A stretch of DNA of 64,000 nucleotides, from positions 1-64,000 of the forward strand of contig QFQS01000008.1 in NCBI GenBank assembly GCA_003243455.1, in the 5' to 3' direction. This document shows positions 34,421 to 43,834 of this stretch, piece after piece (positions within the stretch are counted from its first letter, which is position 1; every line of letters starts with the position of its first letter). The position numbers and the translations under genes were made by a program. The DNA is from Cereibacter sphaeroides (lineage in GTDB: Bacteria > Pseudomonadota > Alphaproteobacteria > Rhodobacterales > Rhodobacteraceae). Under the pieces are notes generated by a model. That model had not been told where the DNA came from, ran no database searches, and was given only the letters and a program-made list of their open reading frames with translations.

Positions 34421-35543
34421 ACTCCAACAGTCTGCCAGGGTGATTGCTCTCGCAACTGCGGCGCTGCCCTTCATGGCGGCAGCGCAAGGCGTGCCCGTGG
34501 CTGACGGCAAGTCGATCGTCCAGCACGTTCTGGAAATCGCGCAGATGACCTATCTGACCGGCGGGCGCGAACTTGAGGCTGACAAGAAGCGTCGCATCGA
34601 CGAATTGCACCAGGAACAGCTCGAGGCGCTTGACGCCACACTGGCCATGATGACGGGCCAGACGCCTTGGATCGGCGATCTGGAGGTGATCCCGGGAGCC
34701 GAGGCCGAAGTCCTTTACGCCGTGGAGGACAACAACCCCTATGCCGCGCGGCTCTTTGGCGATGCCAAGACCAGCATCGAAGAGATGATTGTCGCTACGG
34801 CGCAGAAATACGCCGGTCACCCTGGACTTGCCCGCGCCGGGCTGACCCCCGTCGAGTTCCGCATCTGGTTCCAAAGCCTCGTGAAACAGGAATCCGGGTT
34901 CTCCATCGGCGCGCGCAGTCCGGTTGGCGCCTTTGGTCTGACGCAAGTCATGCCGGGAACTGCCAAGGATCTTGGCATCTACCCCGCCTACTATGATGAC
35001 CCGATGCTTCAGCTCGATGGTGGCGCGCGGTATTTCCTGACCCAGCTCAACAAGTTTGGCTCAGTGCCGCTGGCCCTCGCCGCCTATAACGCCGGCCCTG
35101 GCAATGTTTCAAAGTACGGTGGCATCCCGCCCTTCACGGAAACCCAGGATTACGTCGTCCGCATCACTGGGTTCTTCAACGCTTATGCCGGCAAGATCAC
35201 GGGCGTCGATCAGGTTGGCACGTTTGATCCGCGCGACATGGCGATTGCCGAGGCCAGCAACACTTCGGACGCGGGACTGCATTACGGCATGCATGCCAGC
35301 ATCGAGATCGAGGCTTCGCTGAAGCGGTTGCGTTCCATCATCGAACGCATCCCCGCGACCAAATCGACCAAAGAGGCGCTCGACCTCAACAGCTATGCCC
35401 GGGCCGAAGCCGTCCGCATCGGCCTTATGGTCGAGCGGGTCAAGGCGGCCCGCGTAAAGATCGATCAGGCCCGATATGCCCTCTGGCTGCAGGCCTATGC
35501 CATCGATGCAACATTCATCAAAGTGAAGGGTGGTTCCGAATGA
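34401..35543 (+). CDS. VirB5-like protein with an embedded lytic transglycosylase domain
   Basis: The 380-residue protein (ATG at 34401) has a signal peptide ending AAAQG. A helical region resembling VirB5 N-termini follows (QGVPVADGKSIVQHVLEIAQ). An SLT domain occupies about residues 140-265 (LVKQESGFSIGARSPVGAFGLTQVMPGTA with the catalytic Glu, LDGGARYFL, LAAYNAGPGNVSKYGG). A C-terminal helical region contains TKEALDLNSYARAEA, close to LKEAIDLNTRVTAEL in the VirB5 encoded next. The shared mature start (QGVP) and shared C-terminal motif suggest that an SLT domain was inserted into a VirB5 scaffold. It may carry hydrolase activity to the pilus base. Confidence 0.75.
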   Translation: MSFPAGKLQQSARVIALATAALPFMAAAQGVPVADGKSIVQHVLEIAQMTYLTGGRELEADKKRRIDELHQEQLEALDATLAMMTGQTPWIGDLEVIPGAEAEVLYAVEDNNPYAARLFGDAKTSIEEMIVATAQKYAGHPGLARAGLTPVEFRIWFQSLVKQESGFSIGARSPVGAFGLTQVMPGTAKDLGIYPAYYDDPMLQLDGGARYFLTQLNKFGSVPLALAAYNAGPGNVSKYGGIPPFTETQDYVVRITGFFNAYAGKITGVDQVGTFDPRDMAIAEASNTSDAGLHYGMHASIEIEASLKRLRSIIERIPATKSTKEALDLNSYARAEAVRIGLMVERVKAARVKIDQARYALWLQAYAIDATFIKVKGGSE

Positions 35544-36337
35544 TCCGCAATCTATGTTTGGGGCTTGGCCCTCTTCTGATCTCTGCAGCCTTGCTCTCCC
35601 CTGCCCCCGCCTTGGCGCAGGGCGTGCCGACAGTTGACGTCACCAGTATCGCCAAGATCGGCGAAGTGCTGACCGAGGCCAAGCTGCAGGTGAAGGAGAT
35701 GATCGCTTCAAACCTGAAGCTTGATGAGCAGATCCTGAAGCAGATTGAACAGATTGCCACCCTGAAAGCCCAGCTTGACGCCTTGCGCAACGGGCTGACC
35801 CTGGAGGCCTTGGGCATCCCGGACCCTGACACCTTCTTTGACGATATCCTGCCCGATGTCGCCGATCTGACTGGCGGTCTGGTTGCGGCCAAGGAGGGCA
35901 GTTATTCCCTGATGACCACATCGGGCAAGGTCGGGGGCAAGCCTGCCGCAGAGTACGTCTCGGAGTTCTTTGCCTCGGCCGGGCTTGATGTGGCCACCGT
36001 CGACACCCTCGCGAACAGCGAAGATGAAGGCGCAGCCCGGATCGGCACGCAAGCCAACACCGCCGCTTTCCTCTCCGCCGCCGCAGAAACCTCCTCGGTC
36101 AAGGCCTCGGAAAGCCTCGCACGGGTCCACGAGCTTGTTCAGGAAATTCCGGACACCGAAGGGCTCAAAGAGGCCATCGACCTCAACACTCGCGTGACCG
36201 CTGAACTGTCGATTGCCCTCGCCAATATCTGGAACATGGAATCCGCCCAGCTGATGGGGATGGGCGAAGCGGGCGTCATGGACGCCGCCACCGCAGCCGA
36301 AGAGCAGAAGTTCATCAAAGTCCTTGGAGGACAATAA
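35540..36337 (+). CDS. virB5: VirB5-like minor pilin/adhesin
   Basis: The 265-residue protein has a signal peptide ending ALAQG and a long helical mature part: VTSIAKIGEVLTEAKLQVKEM, LKLDEQILKQIEQIATLKAQLDALRNG, and the C-terminal LKEAIDLNTRVTAELSIAL. These helices are the VirB5 hallmark. VirB5 sits at the pilus tip and contacts recipients. It overlaps the preceding VirB5/SLT gene by 4 nt. Confidence 0.85.
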   Translation: MIRNLCLGLGPLLISAALLSPAPALAQGVPTVDVTSIAKIGEVLTEAKLQVKEMIASNLKLDEQILKQIEQIATLKAQLDALRNGLTLEALGIPDPDTFFDDILPDVADLTGGLVAAKEGSYSLMTTSGKVGGKPAAEYVSEFFASAGLDVATVDTLANSEDEGAARIGTQANTAAFLSAAAETSSVKASESLARVHELVQEIPDTEGLKEAIDLNTRVTAELSIALANIWNMESAQLMGMGEAGVMDAATAAEEQKFIKVLGGQ

Positions 36338-36339
36338 GC

Positions 36340-36822
36340 ATGGCCAACGCTTTCAAAGCGCGACTGATGGGCGGCGCTTTTGCGCTGTTCGCAATCATCT
36401 CAGCCGCAGCTTGGGCCGAGACCCCTGCCCCGGCAGACATTGCCCAAGAAGAAGCTTATCTCGACGTTTTGCCCAAGGTCGAGATTCCCGACGACGTGCA
36501 ACCGATCCCAGGAGCAGTGAACGAGGAGTTCCGCAACTGTGAGGCCTCCTGGCCCGCCGGCTACGCGTTGGCGCGGTCAGGCCCCGAGGCGCGGGCCCTT
36601 CGTGACATCTACGGCCTAGTTCGCGTTCGAAACGTCATCGAAACGCAGGATTGCGGCTGCGCAGGAAAAGTGGCGGATTGGGAAGTTGTTGAAGACGTCG
36701 CGGCAGCACTTCGTGAACAGTACAGCGTCGAAAAGCTCAGCTGGCAGCAGACGAAGGCAATCGCGGAAGATGCTGCGGAGCTGACAATAGTCGCAGAAAC
36801 CATGTGTGGCGGCAGCTTCTGA
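36340..36822 (+). CDS. Exported protein between virB5 and virB6
   Basis: A 160-residue protein with a signal peptide (AFKARLMGGAFALFAIISAAAWA). The mature part has Cys in FRNCEASW, an ETQDCGCAG motif and a Cys near the end (ETMCGGSF), so up to two disulfides are possible. I recognise no domain. It lies 2 nt after virB5 and overlaps virB6 by one base, so it belongs to the T4SS operon; an entry-exclusion or virB7-like role is conceivable but unproven. Confidence 0.65.
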   Translation: MANAFKARLMGGAFALFAIISAAAWAETPAPADIAQEEAYLDVLPKVEIPDDVQPIPGAVNEEFRNCEASWPAGYALARSGPEARALRDIYGLVRVRNVIETQDCGCAGKVADWEVVEDVAAALREQYSVEKLSWQQTKAIAEDAAELTIVAETMCGGSF

Positions 36823-37820
36823 TGGACAGCGTCTCGGCCATCCTTACAACGCTGGATGCGGCAATCACCTCAGCCGGGCGGCAGTATTTCGAGGCGACGG
36901 CGGGTGCGGTCGGTCCGATCTACACGACCCTTCTTGCCCTTTTGCTCGTCATGGTCGGGATCAACGCGGCCTTGAATGTCTACCGAATTTCCATGCGCGA
37001 CGCCGTTCAACTGTCGTTCCGGATCGTCATGGTTCTGATGTTTGGCCTGACCTGGTCGAACTTCACCCAGATCTACGATGCCGCCAGCAACGGACTCAGC
37101 GCTCTGGCACTGGAGTACTTCCGGCTCGGGGGTGGCGGTGTCGGCGCATCCGCCACAGCGGCCATGGATGACATGGCGAACATGATGGCCGGGAACGTCG
37201 ACTCTGTTTCCTCCGCGATGTCCTCGATCATGCGCGGCTTCGTGGCTGCGGTTCTCTACGTCATCTTGGGCGTGTTGATGGCGGTCTATGTCTTTATCGT
37301 CGGCTTCTCGAAGCTGATGATCGCCTTCCTTCTCGGGGTTGCCCCGATTGCTATCGGTGCCACGATCTTCGAGAAGACCAATGGCATGTTCGAGGCCTGG
37401 CTCTCCGCCATGATCGGCTACCTGATGTATCCGGTTGCCTCCGCCGGGGTCATCGTCGCGGTCGTCACGGTTGCCCACGACGTCTTCCGAGAAACAAAAG
37501 ATGTGACTGATCTCGGCTCAATCCTTGGCTTCTTCGTCATCGTTTTCGTCGGCATCTTTGCCCTCATGGCGATCCCGAATGCCGTGACGCACATCACCGG
37601 CCAGATCAGCCTTGCGAGCATTGCGCCGCAAGCGCTGAGGGTTACGGGCAAGCCGCTGGAAAGGGCTTCCGACTATTCCGCGCGCCGGATGAACGAGGTC
37701 CGATCGGGTTTCATGCACGGCAAGACCGAAAACCACCATTTGCGGGATCAGGCGCGGTCCGATGCCGAGCGCGGCCAGGTCGCCAGGGCACGCTTGGGTC
37801 AATTCATCCGCGACAGCTGA
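36822..37820 (+). CDS. virB6: VirB6 polytopic inner-membrane channel protein
   Basis: The 332-residue protein (start 36822) has a periplasmic-facing N-terminus, then at least five hydrophobic helices, including IYTTLLALLLVMVGINAALNVY, FVAAVLYVILGVLMAVYVFIVGF and FFVIVFVGIFALMAIPNAV, with the VirB6 MIAFLLGVAPIAIGATIF segment. The C-terminal 60 residues are charged and cytoplasmic. VirB6 forms part of the inner-membrane DNA passage. Confidence 0.88.
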   Translation: MDSVSAILTTLDAAITSAGRQYFEATAGAVGPIYTTLLALLLVMVGINAALNVYRISMRDAVQLSFRIVMVLMFGLTWSNFTQIYDAASNGLSALALEYFRLGGGGVGASATAAMDDMANMMAGNVDSVSSAMSSIMRGFVAAVLYVILGVLMAVYVFIVGFSKLMIAFLLGVAPIAIGATIFEKTNGMFEAWLSAMIGYLMYPVASAGVIVAVVTVAHDVFRETKDVTDLGSILGFFVIVFVGIFALMAIPNAVTHITGQISLASIAPQALRVTGKPLERASDYSARRMNEVRSGFMHGKTENHHLRDQARSDAERGQVARARLGQFIRDS

Positions 37821-37886
37821 CGCCGCCCAGCTGCCTCACGCCGCAAAGCCGCCGAACGCGCAAATCCCCATTTCTGGAGAAATGTA

Positions 37887-38567
37887 ATGACAGGTTCGCC
37901 ACCTGAATTGAGAAGTTTTCTCGAAGCCGAGATGTTCTACGGCGTCAAAAAGCGCGAGCGCATCGCCTATCTGGTGGCGGGCGGCGGGCTGGCCATCGGC
38001 CTCATGGGCATGATCGCTGTCGTCACAATGCTCCCCTTGAAGCAAACCGAAGCCTTTCTCGCCATCGTCGACAAGGACACTGGTGTCGCCGAACGCGTGG
38101 TCGCAGTGGAAAAGGCCGGGATCGAACAGGCTGAAGCCATCCGGCAAAGCCTGCTCTTTGCCTATGTCACCGACCGCGAAACCTATGACCAGCACGACAA
38201 TGAGTCCCGCATCCTGCGCGCCTACACATGGTCTGAAGGCAATGCCCGCCAAGGGCTGATAAGCCTCTGGACGGAAGGCAACGCCAACTATCCGCCAATA
38301 CTCTATGGCCAGAATTCCAAGGTGGTCATCGATATCCTGTCGATTACCCCGGTGACGGACACAACCGCCCAGGTGCGGTTCACCAAGACCTGGGTTTCGG
38401 ATGGCGAGGGCGTGCCTGACCGGATCGGCAAGTTCACCGCGACCGTCACCTATCGCTTCGAGCCCTCCAAACAGACCGCGCTCGATCTCGTTTGGCAGAA
38501 CCCAACCGGGTTTTTGGTGACGGACTACCGCATCACTGCAGAAACCTTGGCCCCCACGGAGGAATGA
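37887..38567 (+). CDS. virB8: VirB8 inner-membrane assembly factor
   Basis: The 226-residue protein has a short cytoplasmic N-terminus, one membrane helix (LVAGGGLAIGLMGMIAVVTML, about residues 31-51) and a periplasmic NTF2-like domain with YDQHDNESRILRAY and the C-terminal NPTGFLVTDYRI, the family's NPxG loop. VirB8 nucleates the T4SS. A 66-nt gap precedes it. Confidence 0.92.
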   Translation: MTGSPPELRSFLEAEMFYGVKKRERIAYLVAGGGLAIGLMGMIAVVTMLPLKQTEAFLAIVDKDTGVAERVVAVEKAGIEQAEAIRQSLLFAYVTDRETYDQHDNESRILRAYTWSEGNARQGLISLWTEGNANYPPILYGQNSKVVIDILSITPVTDTTAQVRFTKTWVSDGEGVPDRIGKFTATVTYRFEPSKQTALDLVWQNPTGFLVTDYRITAETLAPTEE

Positions 38568-38568
38568 C

Positions 38569-39285
38569 ATGACCCATCCACTGACCCTTCCTGCGCTCGG
38601 CCTTCTGCTCTCGATGACCGCCCTGCCCGTTTTTTCCGAAACCGCGCCGAAGCCCGGCAGCCATGATGCCCGCGTGACCTATGCCACCTACCAGGAGGGG
38701 CAGGTTTACCGGATCAACACGCGTCTCAGAAACGTGACTCTTGTCGAGCTTGGTGAAGGCGAGAAGATCCAGTCCATTGCCATCGGCGATCTGGAAAGCT
38801 TCAAGATCGACAAGCTGGAGCGCTCCAACCTGTTCATCATCAAGCCAGTCGTCGCCGGGGCCACGACCAACCTGACGGTCGAGACGCAGCGCAACATCTA
38901 CTTTTTGCAAGTGACAGAAGGTGGTCGTGGAGAACCGAACTATTCGGTGAAGTTCACCGTGCCGGGCAGCACGCGTGCGGCTGCAACCGACACTGACATC
39001 CCACCCTCCCTGCCAATGACCTACAAAATCATGAAGAAGGGCCGCGCCCTCCCCGATTTCGCGCCTGTTTCCATCTCGGATGACGGGCGAAAGACCACCT
39101 TTGTCATCCCACCCGGCGCGCCAATGCCGACGATCTTCCGGGCCGATGCGAAGGGCCAGGAATACGCGGTCAATTCTTCCGTCCGTGGCACCACCATCAC
39201 CGTCAGCACCCGATCTGAGCGTTGGGTGCTGCGCTATGGCGAAGAATACGTTTGCGTCACCGCCGAGCCGGGGGTCAGCCAATGA
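38569..39285 (+). CDS. virB9: VirB9 outer-membrane core protein
   Basis: The 238-residue protein has a signal peptide (to about residue 24, PVFSETA), an N-terminal domain with DARVTYATYQEGQVYRI and LGEGEKIQSIAIGD, and a C-terminal beta domain with AVNSSVRGTTITVSTRSERWVLRYGEEYVCV. This is the CagX/VirB9 pattern. It overlaps virB10 by 4 nt and should form the core with VirB10 and a VirB7-like lipoprotein. Confidence 0.92.
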   Translation: MTHPLTLPALGLLLSMTALPVFSETAPKPGSHDARVTYATYQEGQVYRINTRLRNVTLVELGEGEKIQSIAIGDLESFKIDKLERSNLFIIKPVVAGATTNLTVETQRNIYFLQVTEGGRGEPNYSVKFTVPGSTRAAATDTDIPPSLPMTYKIMKKGRALPDFAPVSISDDGRKTTFVIPPGAPMPTIFRADAKGQEYAVNSSVRGTTITVSTRSERWVLRYGEEYVCVTAEPGVSQ

Positions 39286-40601
39286 CTGACGAGACCCAGG
39301 CCGAAAAGCTCACTGCCCGTATGGAGCGCATGAGGCCTTCCGAGGCCCCAAAGCGCCGTCGGGGCATAAACCCTTACGCGCTTTCCGCCGTTACGGCCGC
39401 CGCCGGTGTCGGCGTCGGGGCATGGCTGGTTTTGGCCGCACCAGATGCACCTGCCCCGGCACCCGCGATCGAGACCGCCTCGGTCAGCGATTTCCAAGGC
39501 GATGGCACGGGAACCGACGGCTTCAGCGTTTCGCGGCCAAAGCCGCAGATCGTCCCTGCACCGCCGGACACATCCGAGGCGGAACGGCTGCAGGCCGAGA
39601 TCGAGGCGTTGAACGCTCAGATCGCCGATCTCAAGGCCAATCCGGTGACCGTCACGGATGAGGCCGCATTGGCAGACCTGAAGGCGCAAGTTGCAGCCCT
39701 TGATGCCGATGCAAAGTCCCGGGCGGCAGCTCTCTCCGACCTTGAGCGCGAGAACATTCGGCTGCAGACCGAACTCGAGACCAAGTCCCTGATCGATGGC
39801 GATTCCGAGGCTGGGGCCGCCCGCGCCCGGGAGGAAGAACTGGCCCGGCGCAGGCAGGAAGCTGAAATGCTGAAGGAGGCGCAGATCCATTCTGATATGG
39901 TGGCACTGCGATCCAGCATGGACATGGGCGGTGAGGCTGGCGCAGCTGCCCCTACCCCGGGTGCGCCGGGACAGGCCGCCACCGGCGATGATGCGTTTCG
40001 CAGGGCTGGCGCCAAGGCGGCCGAAGTTAGGCAGGCGGAGGTCATCGCCGATCCTGCCCATACGGTGATGCAAGGCACGTTGATCGAAGCGGCCCTCGAG
40101 ACCGCGATCAGCACGGATCTAGCGGGCAATGTGTCGGCCATCGTCAGCCACGATGTCTGGTCATTCGATATGTCCCGCGTGCTCATCCCGCGCGGCTCGC
40201 GCTTGTTTGGGCGGTATGATGCCGAGGTCGAAGCCGGTCAGCGGCGCGTACTGATCGCCTGGGACCGGCTGGTCACCACCGACGGTCAATCCGTCACCCT
40301 TGCAGCATACGGCACGGATCGGATCGGACGCTCGGGCCTGCCCGGCACGGTGCGGAACCATTTCCTCCAGCGTTTTGGTACGGCCGCCTTGATCTCTGTG
40401 ATCGGCGCCGTGCCCACCATCGCATCTGCACGCTATGCAGATGATGAGGTCGCCTCGGACACCGCCGAAAACGTCGGCACGGATCTCGGCGAGGCGGTCA
40501 ATACGGTGATGGCCGATTATCTCAGTATCCCGCCGACGATTAGCGTCAATCAGGGCGCGGTCGTGATGATCCGGGTCGATGCCGATCTGGCGTTTTACTG
40601 A
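39282..40601 (+). CDS. virB10: VirB10/TrbI channel protein
   Basis: The 439-residue protein has a cytoplasmic N-terminus, a membrane helix near residues 33-50 (AVTAAAGVGVGAWLVLAA), a coiled-coil/Pro-rich periplasmic stretch (residues about 95-190, many Ala/Asp/Glu/Leu heptads) and the C-terminal TrbI barrel with VMQGTLIEAALETAI, SRVLIPRGSRLFGRYDAEVE, LPGTVRNHF and SINQGAVV-like SVNQGAVVMIRVD. It spans both membranes and senses ATP energy from VirB11/VirD4. Confidence 0.92.
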   Translation: MTDETQAEKLTARMERMRPSEAPKRRRGINPYALSAVTAAAGVGVGAWLVLAAPDAPAPAPAIETASVSDFQGDGTGTDGFSVSRPKPQIVPAPPDTSEAERLQAEIEALNAQIADLKANPVTVTDEAALADLKAQVAALDADAKSRAAALSDLERENIRLQTELETKSLIDGDSEAGAARAREEELARRRQEAEMLKEAQIHSDMVALRSSMDMGGEAGAAAPTPGAPGQAATGDDAFRRAGAKAAEVRQAEVIADPAHTVMQGTLIEAALETAISTDLAGNVSAIVSHDVWSFDMSRVLIPRGSRLFGRYDAEVEAGQRRVLIAWDRLVTTDGQSVTLAAYGTDRIGRSGLPGTVRNHFLQRFGTAALISVIGAVPTIASARYADDEVASDTAENVGTDLGEAVNTVMADYLSIPPTISVNQGAVVMIRVDADLAFY

Positions 40602-41587
40602 TGAGCTATCTCGACACCTATCTTGGGCAGCTCGATGCCGCCCTGTCGGACCCGGCCGTCATGGAACTGGCAATCAATGCCGATGGGTCGATCTGGCTGG
40701 AGCGCGCGGGGCAAATCCATATGACCTCAAGCGGTCTTGCCGCCCTGCCCGCCCGCTCCGTGCGGGATCTGGCCTCCCAGATCGCGAACTCGACGTCGAA
40801 CACTTTCACGGAAACGGCGCCGCTGGTTTCGGCGGCGGTGAGCTACCGCGATCTGATGCTGCGCTGTCAGGTGGTAGGCACGCCCGCCGTCTCCGGTGGC
40901 ACAGTCATCGGCATCCGGGTGTTTCGGTCCCGGCAGGGAGATGTCCGGCGAACGGCCAAATCTTTCAGCTTTCTGCGCGGCCAAGAAAACTCTCTGGAAG
41001 AGGAGCGCCGCACGATGGTGGCAGAGATCCGTGCCGGATCGGAAGGGGCGGATGTTGAGGCATTCCTCAGCAAGCTGGTCTCCGAGCGGCTGAATGTCAT
41101 CGTCTCGGGCGGCACCTCGACCGGCAAGACCGAGCTCGGCCGCAAGCTTCTGGAAATGGTCGCCTCCGACGAGCGGATCGTCACCATCGAAGATTCCCTC
41201 GAACTCCTCCCCGGCCAGCCCAATTCCGTCAGCCTGATCGCGCAGCGTGACGAGGGTTCGCCCCGCTCTGCCGACAAGCTTTTGCAGGCCACGCTGCGCC
41301 TGCGACCTGACCGGATCATTCTGGGCGAATTGCGCGGGGCCGAAGCCGCGACGTTTCTAGATGCGATCAACACCGGGCATTCGGGATCCTTCACCACGCT
41401 GCACGCCCATTCGGCCCGCAAGGCCATGGACCGCCTCGCACTTCTGGTGATGGCGCAGGGCACCAAGCTCAGCTTTGGCGAGGTCATCCGATACCTTCAG
41501 ACCTCGATCGACGTGATCCTGCAGATGGGCCGCATCGGCGATCAGCGCGGGATCATGGAGATGTATTTCCCCAGCCTCGACGACTGA
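40601..41587 (+). CDS. virB11: VirB11 hexameric ATPase
   Basis: The 328-residue protein has the VirB11 N-terminal domain and a GspE-type ATPase: Walker A SGGTSTGKTELGRK (about residues 168-180), Asp box IVTIEDSLEL, Walker B LRPDRIILGELRGAEAATFL, and the His box GHSGSFTTLHAHSA. It overlaps virB10 by one base. It powers pilus assembly and substrate transfer with VirB4 and VirD4. Confidence 0.94.
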   Translation: MSYLDTYLGQLDAALSDPAVMELAINADGSIWLERAGQIHMTSSGLAALPARSVRDLASQIANSTSNTFTETAPLVSAAVSYRDLMLRCQVVGTPAVSGGTVIGIRVFRSRQGDVRRTAKSFSFLRGQENSLEEERRTMVAEIRAGSEGADVEAFLSKLVSERLNVIVSGGTSTGKTELGRKLLEMVASDERIVTIEDSLELLPGQPNSVSLIAQRDEGSPRSADKLLQATLRLRPDRIILGELRGAEAATFLDAINTGHSGSFTTLHAHSARKAMDRLALLVMAQGTKLSFGEVIRYLQTSIDVILQMGRIGDQRGIMEMYFPSLDD

Positions 41588-41648
41588 AGCCCCCGCAGCG
41601 CCCGCCCTCCCCTTCACCATTTCCGGCTCTTTGCCCCGCAGGTACCCA

Positions 41649-43832
41649 ATGGAAAACGACAACAATGAAGGGCTGAACCGCCCGGGAAAAGAGCGCAGCG
41701 ATTTGGAGCGTCCGGCCACAGAGCGACCCAAGGAATACTTCTCGGTTCGCCTGACGCTTTCAGGGGCGGCGCAGGAATTCGACGATCCCCGCCAGGCGGG
41801 CGAAGCGTTCTTCCGCGCCGATCCGGCAGAGCGGCCTTCGGTCGCGCATATCGATGGCAACACCGCGCGCACCATGGCCCGGACAGAAATTCACGGCGTC
41901 CATGAAACGGGCAAGACGCGGTATTTCAAATCACTGCCGGACTCCCATGCGCCGGATGCCGAGTTCCGCGCCGGGTTCTTGAACGCAATGGAAGCCTCGC
42001 TCACCGAGCGGTTGGGCAAGATTGAGTGGGGCAAGGATGGCCCTGCCGTGACCGAACGGCTCGATACAGGTCTGAGGGATGATCTCGAGGCCTTCGCCCG
42101 CCGCGCACCTGAAAAGGCAGCGGTGCTTTGGGCCGATCATAGCGACGCGGTCCCGCCCGGGCCGACATTGCGCGCGGCGGTGCAAGCCCGGGAGGAAGTA
42201 GCGGATCGAGAGGTGACCGCGTATCAGGATGCCCTTGCCGAAAAGCCGCCCATTATCGCCACGGGAGACTGGGTCACGACCGATGCAAATGTCGAGTTGC
42301 GGCCCGTGGCGGTTGCAACTGATCGGGGCATTCACACGGGCTATGAAGCAAATCTTCCGGAAGGGGAAAATGAGGTCACCTATTCGGAGCGCAGTTTCCC
42401 AAATTCGCGCGAGGCGCTGCGCCATGCCTATGATTTCTATGAAGGGGGCGAAGAAGGTCTTGAGTTGGCCGTAAAGCGCGCGGCTGAGATGGACCGAGAG
42501 TTGGTGGAAGAACCCGACCGCGGGCCGGAAGGGCTTGTCCTTGAGCATCGACCACAGCCCGAGTTCGCCCGCCCCGAGACCGCAATCTACGCAGGCGACG
42601 AGGCGCAGCTCGTCCTGACTCTAGGCCAGGACACTGAAAACACCCGCGATCTGGCTGAACGCCTCGTCGCCGACCCGGAATTCCGCAAGGCGGTGGCCGA
42701 GCATGTCCCGAATGCCGAGGCCACACTCGGCACTGGTCGCTTTGTCGACGGCGAAGGCTCCGCCGGGTTTCTGCCCGAAGAGCTTTTGGCCGTCACCTCC
42801 TATGGTCGTGATGGCGGTGCCGATGTTCTCGCGAAGTTTCCCGATGAAGGGCCGCTCAGCGAAGCCTTGGCCAAGCATCTCGCGCAAAGCCCGGTGATGG
42901 CAGCCTATGTCGAAGAAGAACGGCAACGGAGCGATTTTGCTTCCGACCCAGCGCGGGCAATCTCGGCCTGGGTGGCGCAATCAACCGCGCAGATCGATCG
43001 ATTGCCGTCGGACCGACAGGACGACCTGAGATCTGAAATGCAGGGCATCGCCAAGGAAGCAGCGGCGGCCTTTGGGCGGGATCGACAGCAGTCGGAAATC
43101 GAAGCCCCACCCCGTTCGACCCTTTACAGCACCACGATCAGCGCGAACACGTTGGCGATTGCCGGGGCCGAGAACAATCTCGACGAGAGCAGCGCCAAAA
43201 TGCTGAGCGCTACTTTGAGCCTCCACGCGAACATCGCTGGGATCGATTTCAAGAAGCTTGAGACGCGACTCGAAACTGGGGCGGCCAACGCCCGCGAAGA
43301 AGAGTCGTGGGTAAAATCCGATATTGCCGATGTCGCCAAGCGGCATGGCTTTGATCTTAGCAGCGCCCAAGGTCGCAATTCGGCGGCCGAGCGGGTGGAT
43401 CGCTTCTACGAACGCGCCGCCGAATTGATCCAGTCCGCCCGCAGCATCGAAGTAACCCGCAGCCCTGACCCGCTGGTGGAGGCATTGGGCTCGCTGGCCC
43501 GCGTCCATGCCGCCCAAGGCTTCGTCGCCTTCCGAAGCGAAAATCAGGCGCGGGACTTCGCCGAAGAAATGAAGGAGCGCTACGGGGCGAACGTGTTGAA
43601 AGACATTGCCGCAGGCCGGACCGAGGCACTGGCCAAGGACGTGCCCGACCCGGCCGCTCGGGCGGCAATGGCCGTTGCCGTCGTCTCGGCGGCCAAGGAA
43701 CACCCCGCGCTTGGTCTCAGCGCGCATGAAGCGGAGGCAGCAGAACGCAGAATGGTGGCGCAGGCGGCATCGCGGCCGCCGGAACACGCGCGGGCACATG
43801 CTCACGATCGAAACCAAGACCGGGAGTTTTGA
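41649..43832 (+). CDS. 727-residue transfer-region protein sharing its C-terminal domain with the relaxase
   Basis: I do not recognise the full protein. Residues about 30-210 start with EYFSVRLTLSGAAQEFDDPRQAGEAFF, which resembles small beta domains seen in large plasmid-transfer proteins. The central part is acidic and Pro/Glu-rich. The C-terminal 175 residues (from RLETGAANAREE, DNA about 43255-43770) align along their whole length with the C-terminus of the relaxase at 60976-62802. No HUH or tyrosine motif is seen, so it is not itself a relaxase. Placed between virB11 and virD4, it may present the shared domain to the coupling protein. It ends 2 nt before the virD4 ATG. Confidence 0.72.
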   Translation: MENDNNEGLNRPGKERSDLERPATERPKEYFSVRLTLSGAAQEFDDPRQAGEAFFRADPAERPSVAHIDGNTARTMARTEIHGVHETGKTRYFKSLPDSHAPDAEFRAGFLNAMEASLTERLGKIEWGKDGPAVTERLDTGLRDDLEAFARRAPEKAAVLWADHSDAVPPGPTLRAAVQAREEVADREVTAYQDALAEKPPIIATGDWVTTDANVELRPVAVATDRGIHTGYEANLPEGENEVTYSERSFPNSREALRHAYDFYEGGEEGLELAVKRAAEMDRELVEEPDRGPEGLVLEHRPQPEFARPETAIYAGDEAQLVLTLGQDTENTRDLAERLVADPEFRKAVAEHVPNAEATLGTGRFVDGEGSAGFLPEELLAVTSYGRDGGADVLAKFPDEGPLSEALAKHLAQSPVMAAYVEEERQRSDFASDPARAISAWVAQSTAQIDRLPSDRQDDLRSEMQGIAKEAAAAFGRDRQQSEIEAPPRSTLYSTTISANTLAIAGAENNLDESSAKMLSATLSLHANIAGIDFKKLETRLETGAANAREEESWVKSDIADVAKRHGFDLSSAQGRNSAAERVDRFYERAAELIQSARSIEVTRSPDPLVEALGSLARVHAAQGFVAFRSENQARDFAEEMKERYGANVLKDIAAGRTEALAKDVPDPAARAAMAVAVVSAAKEHPALGLSAHEAEAAERRMVAQAASRPPEHARAHAHDRNQDREF

Positions 43833-43834
43833 TC

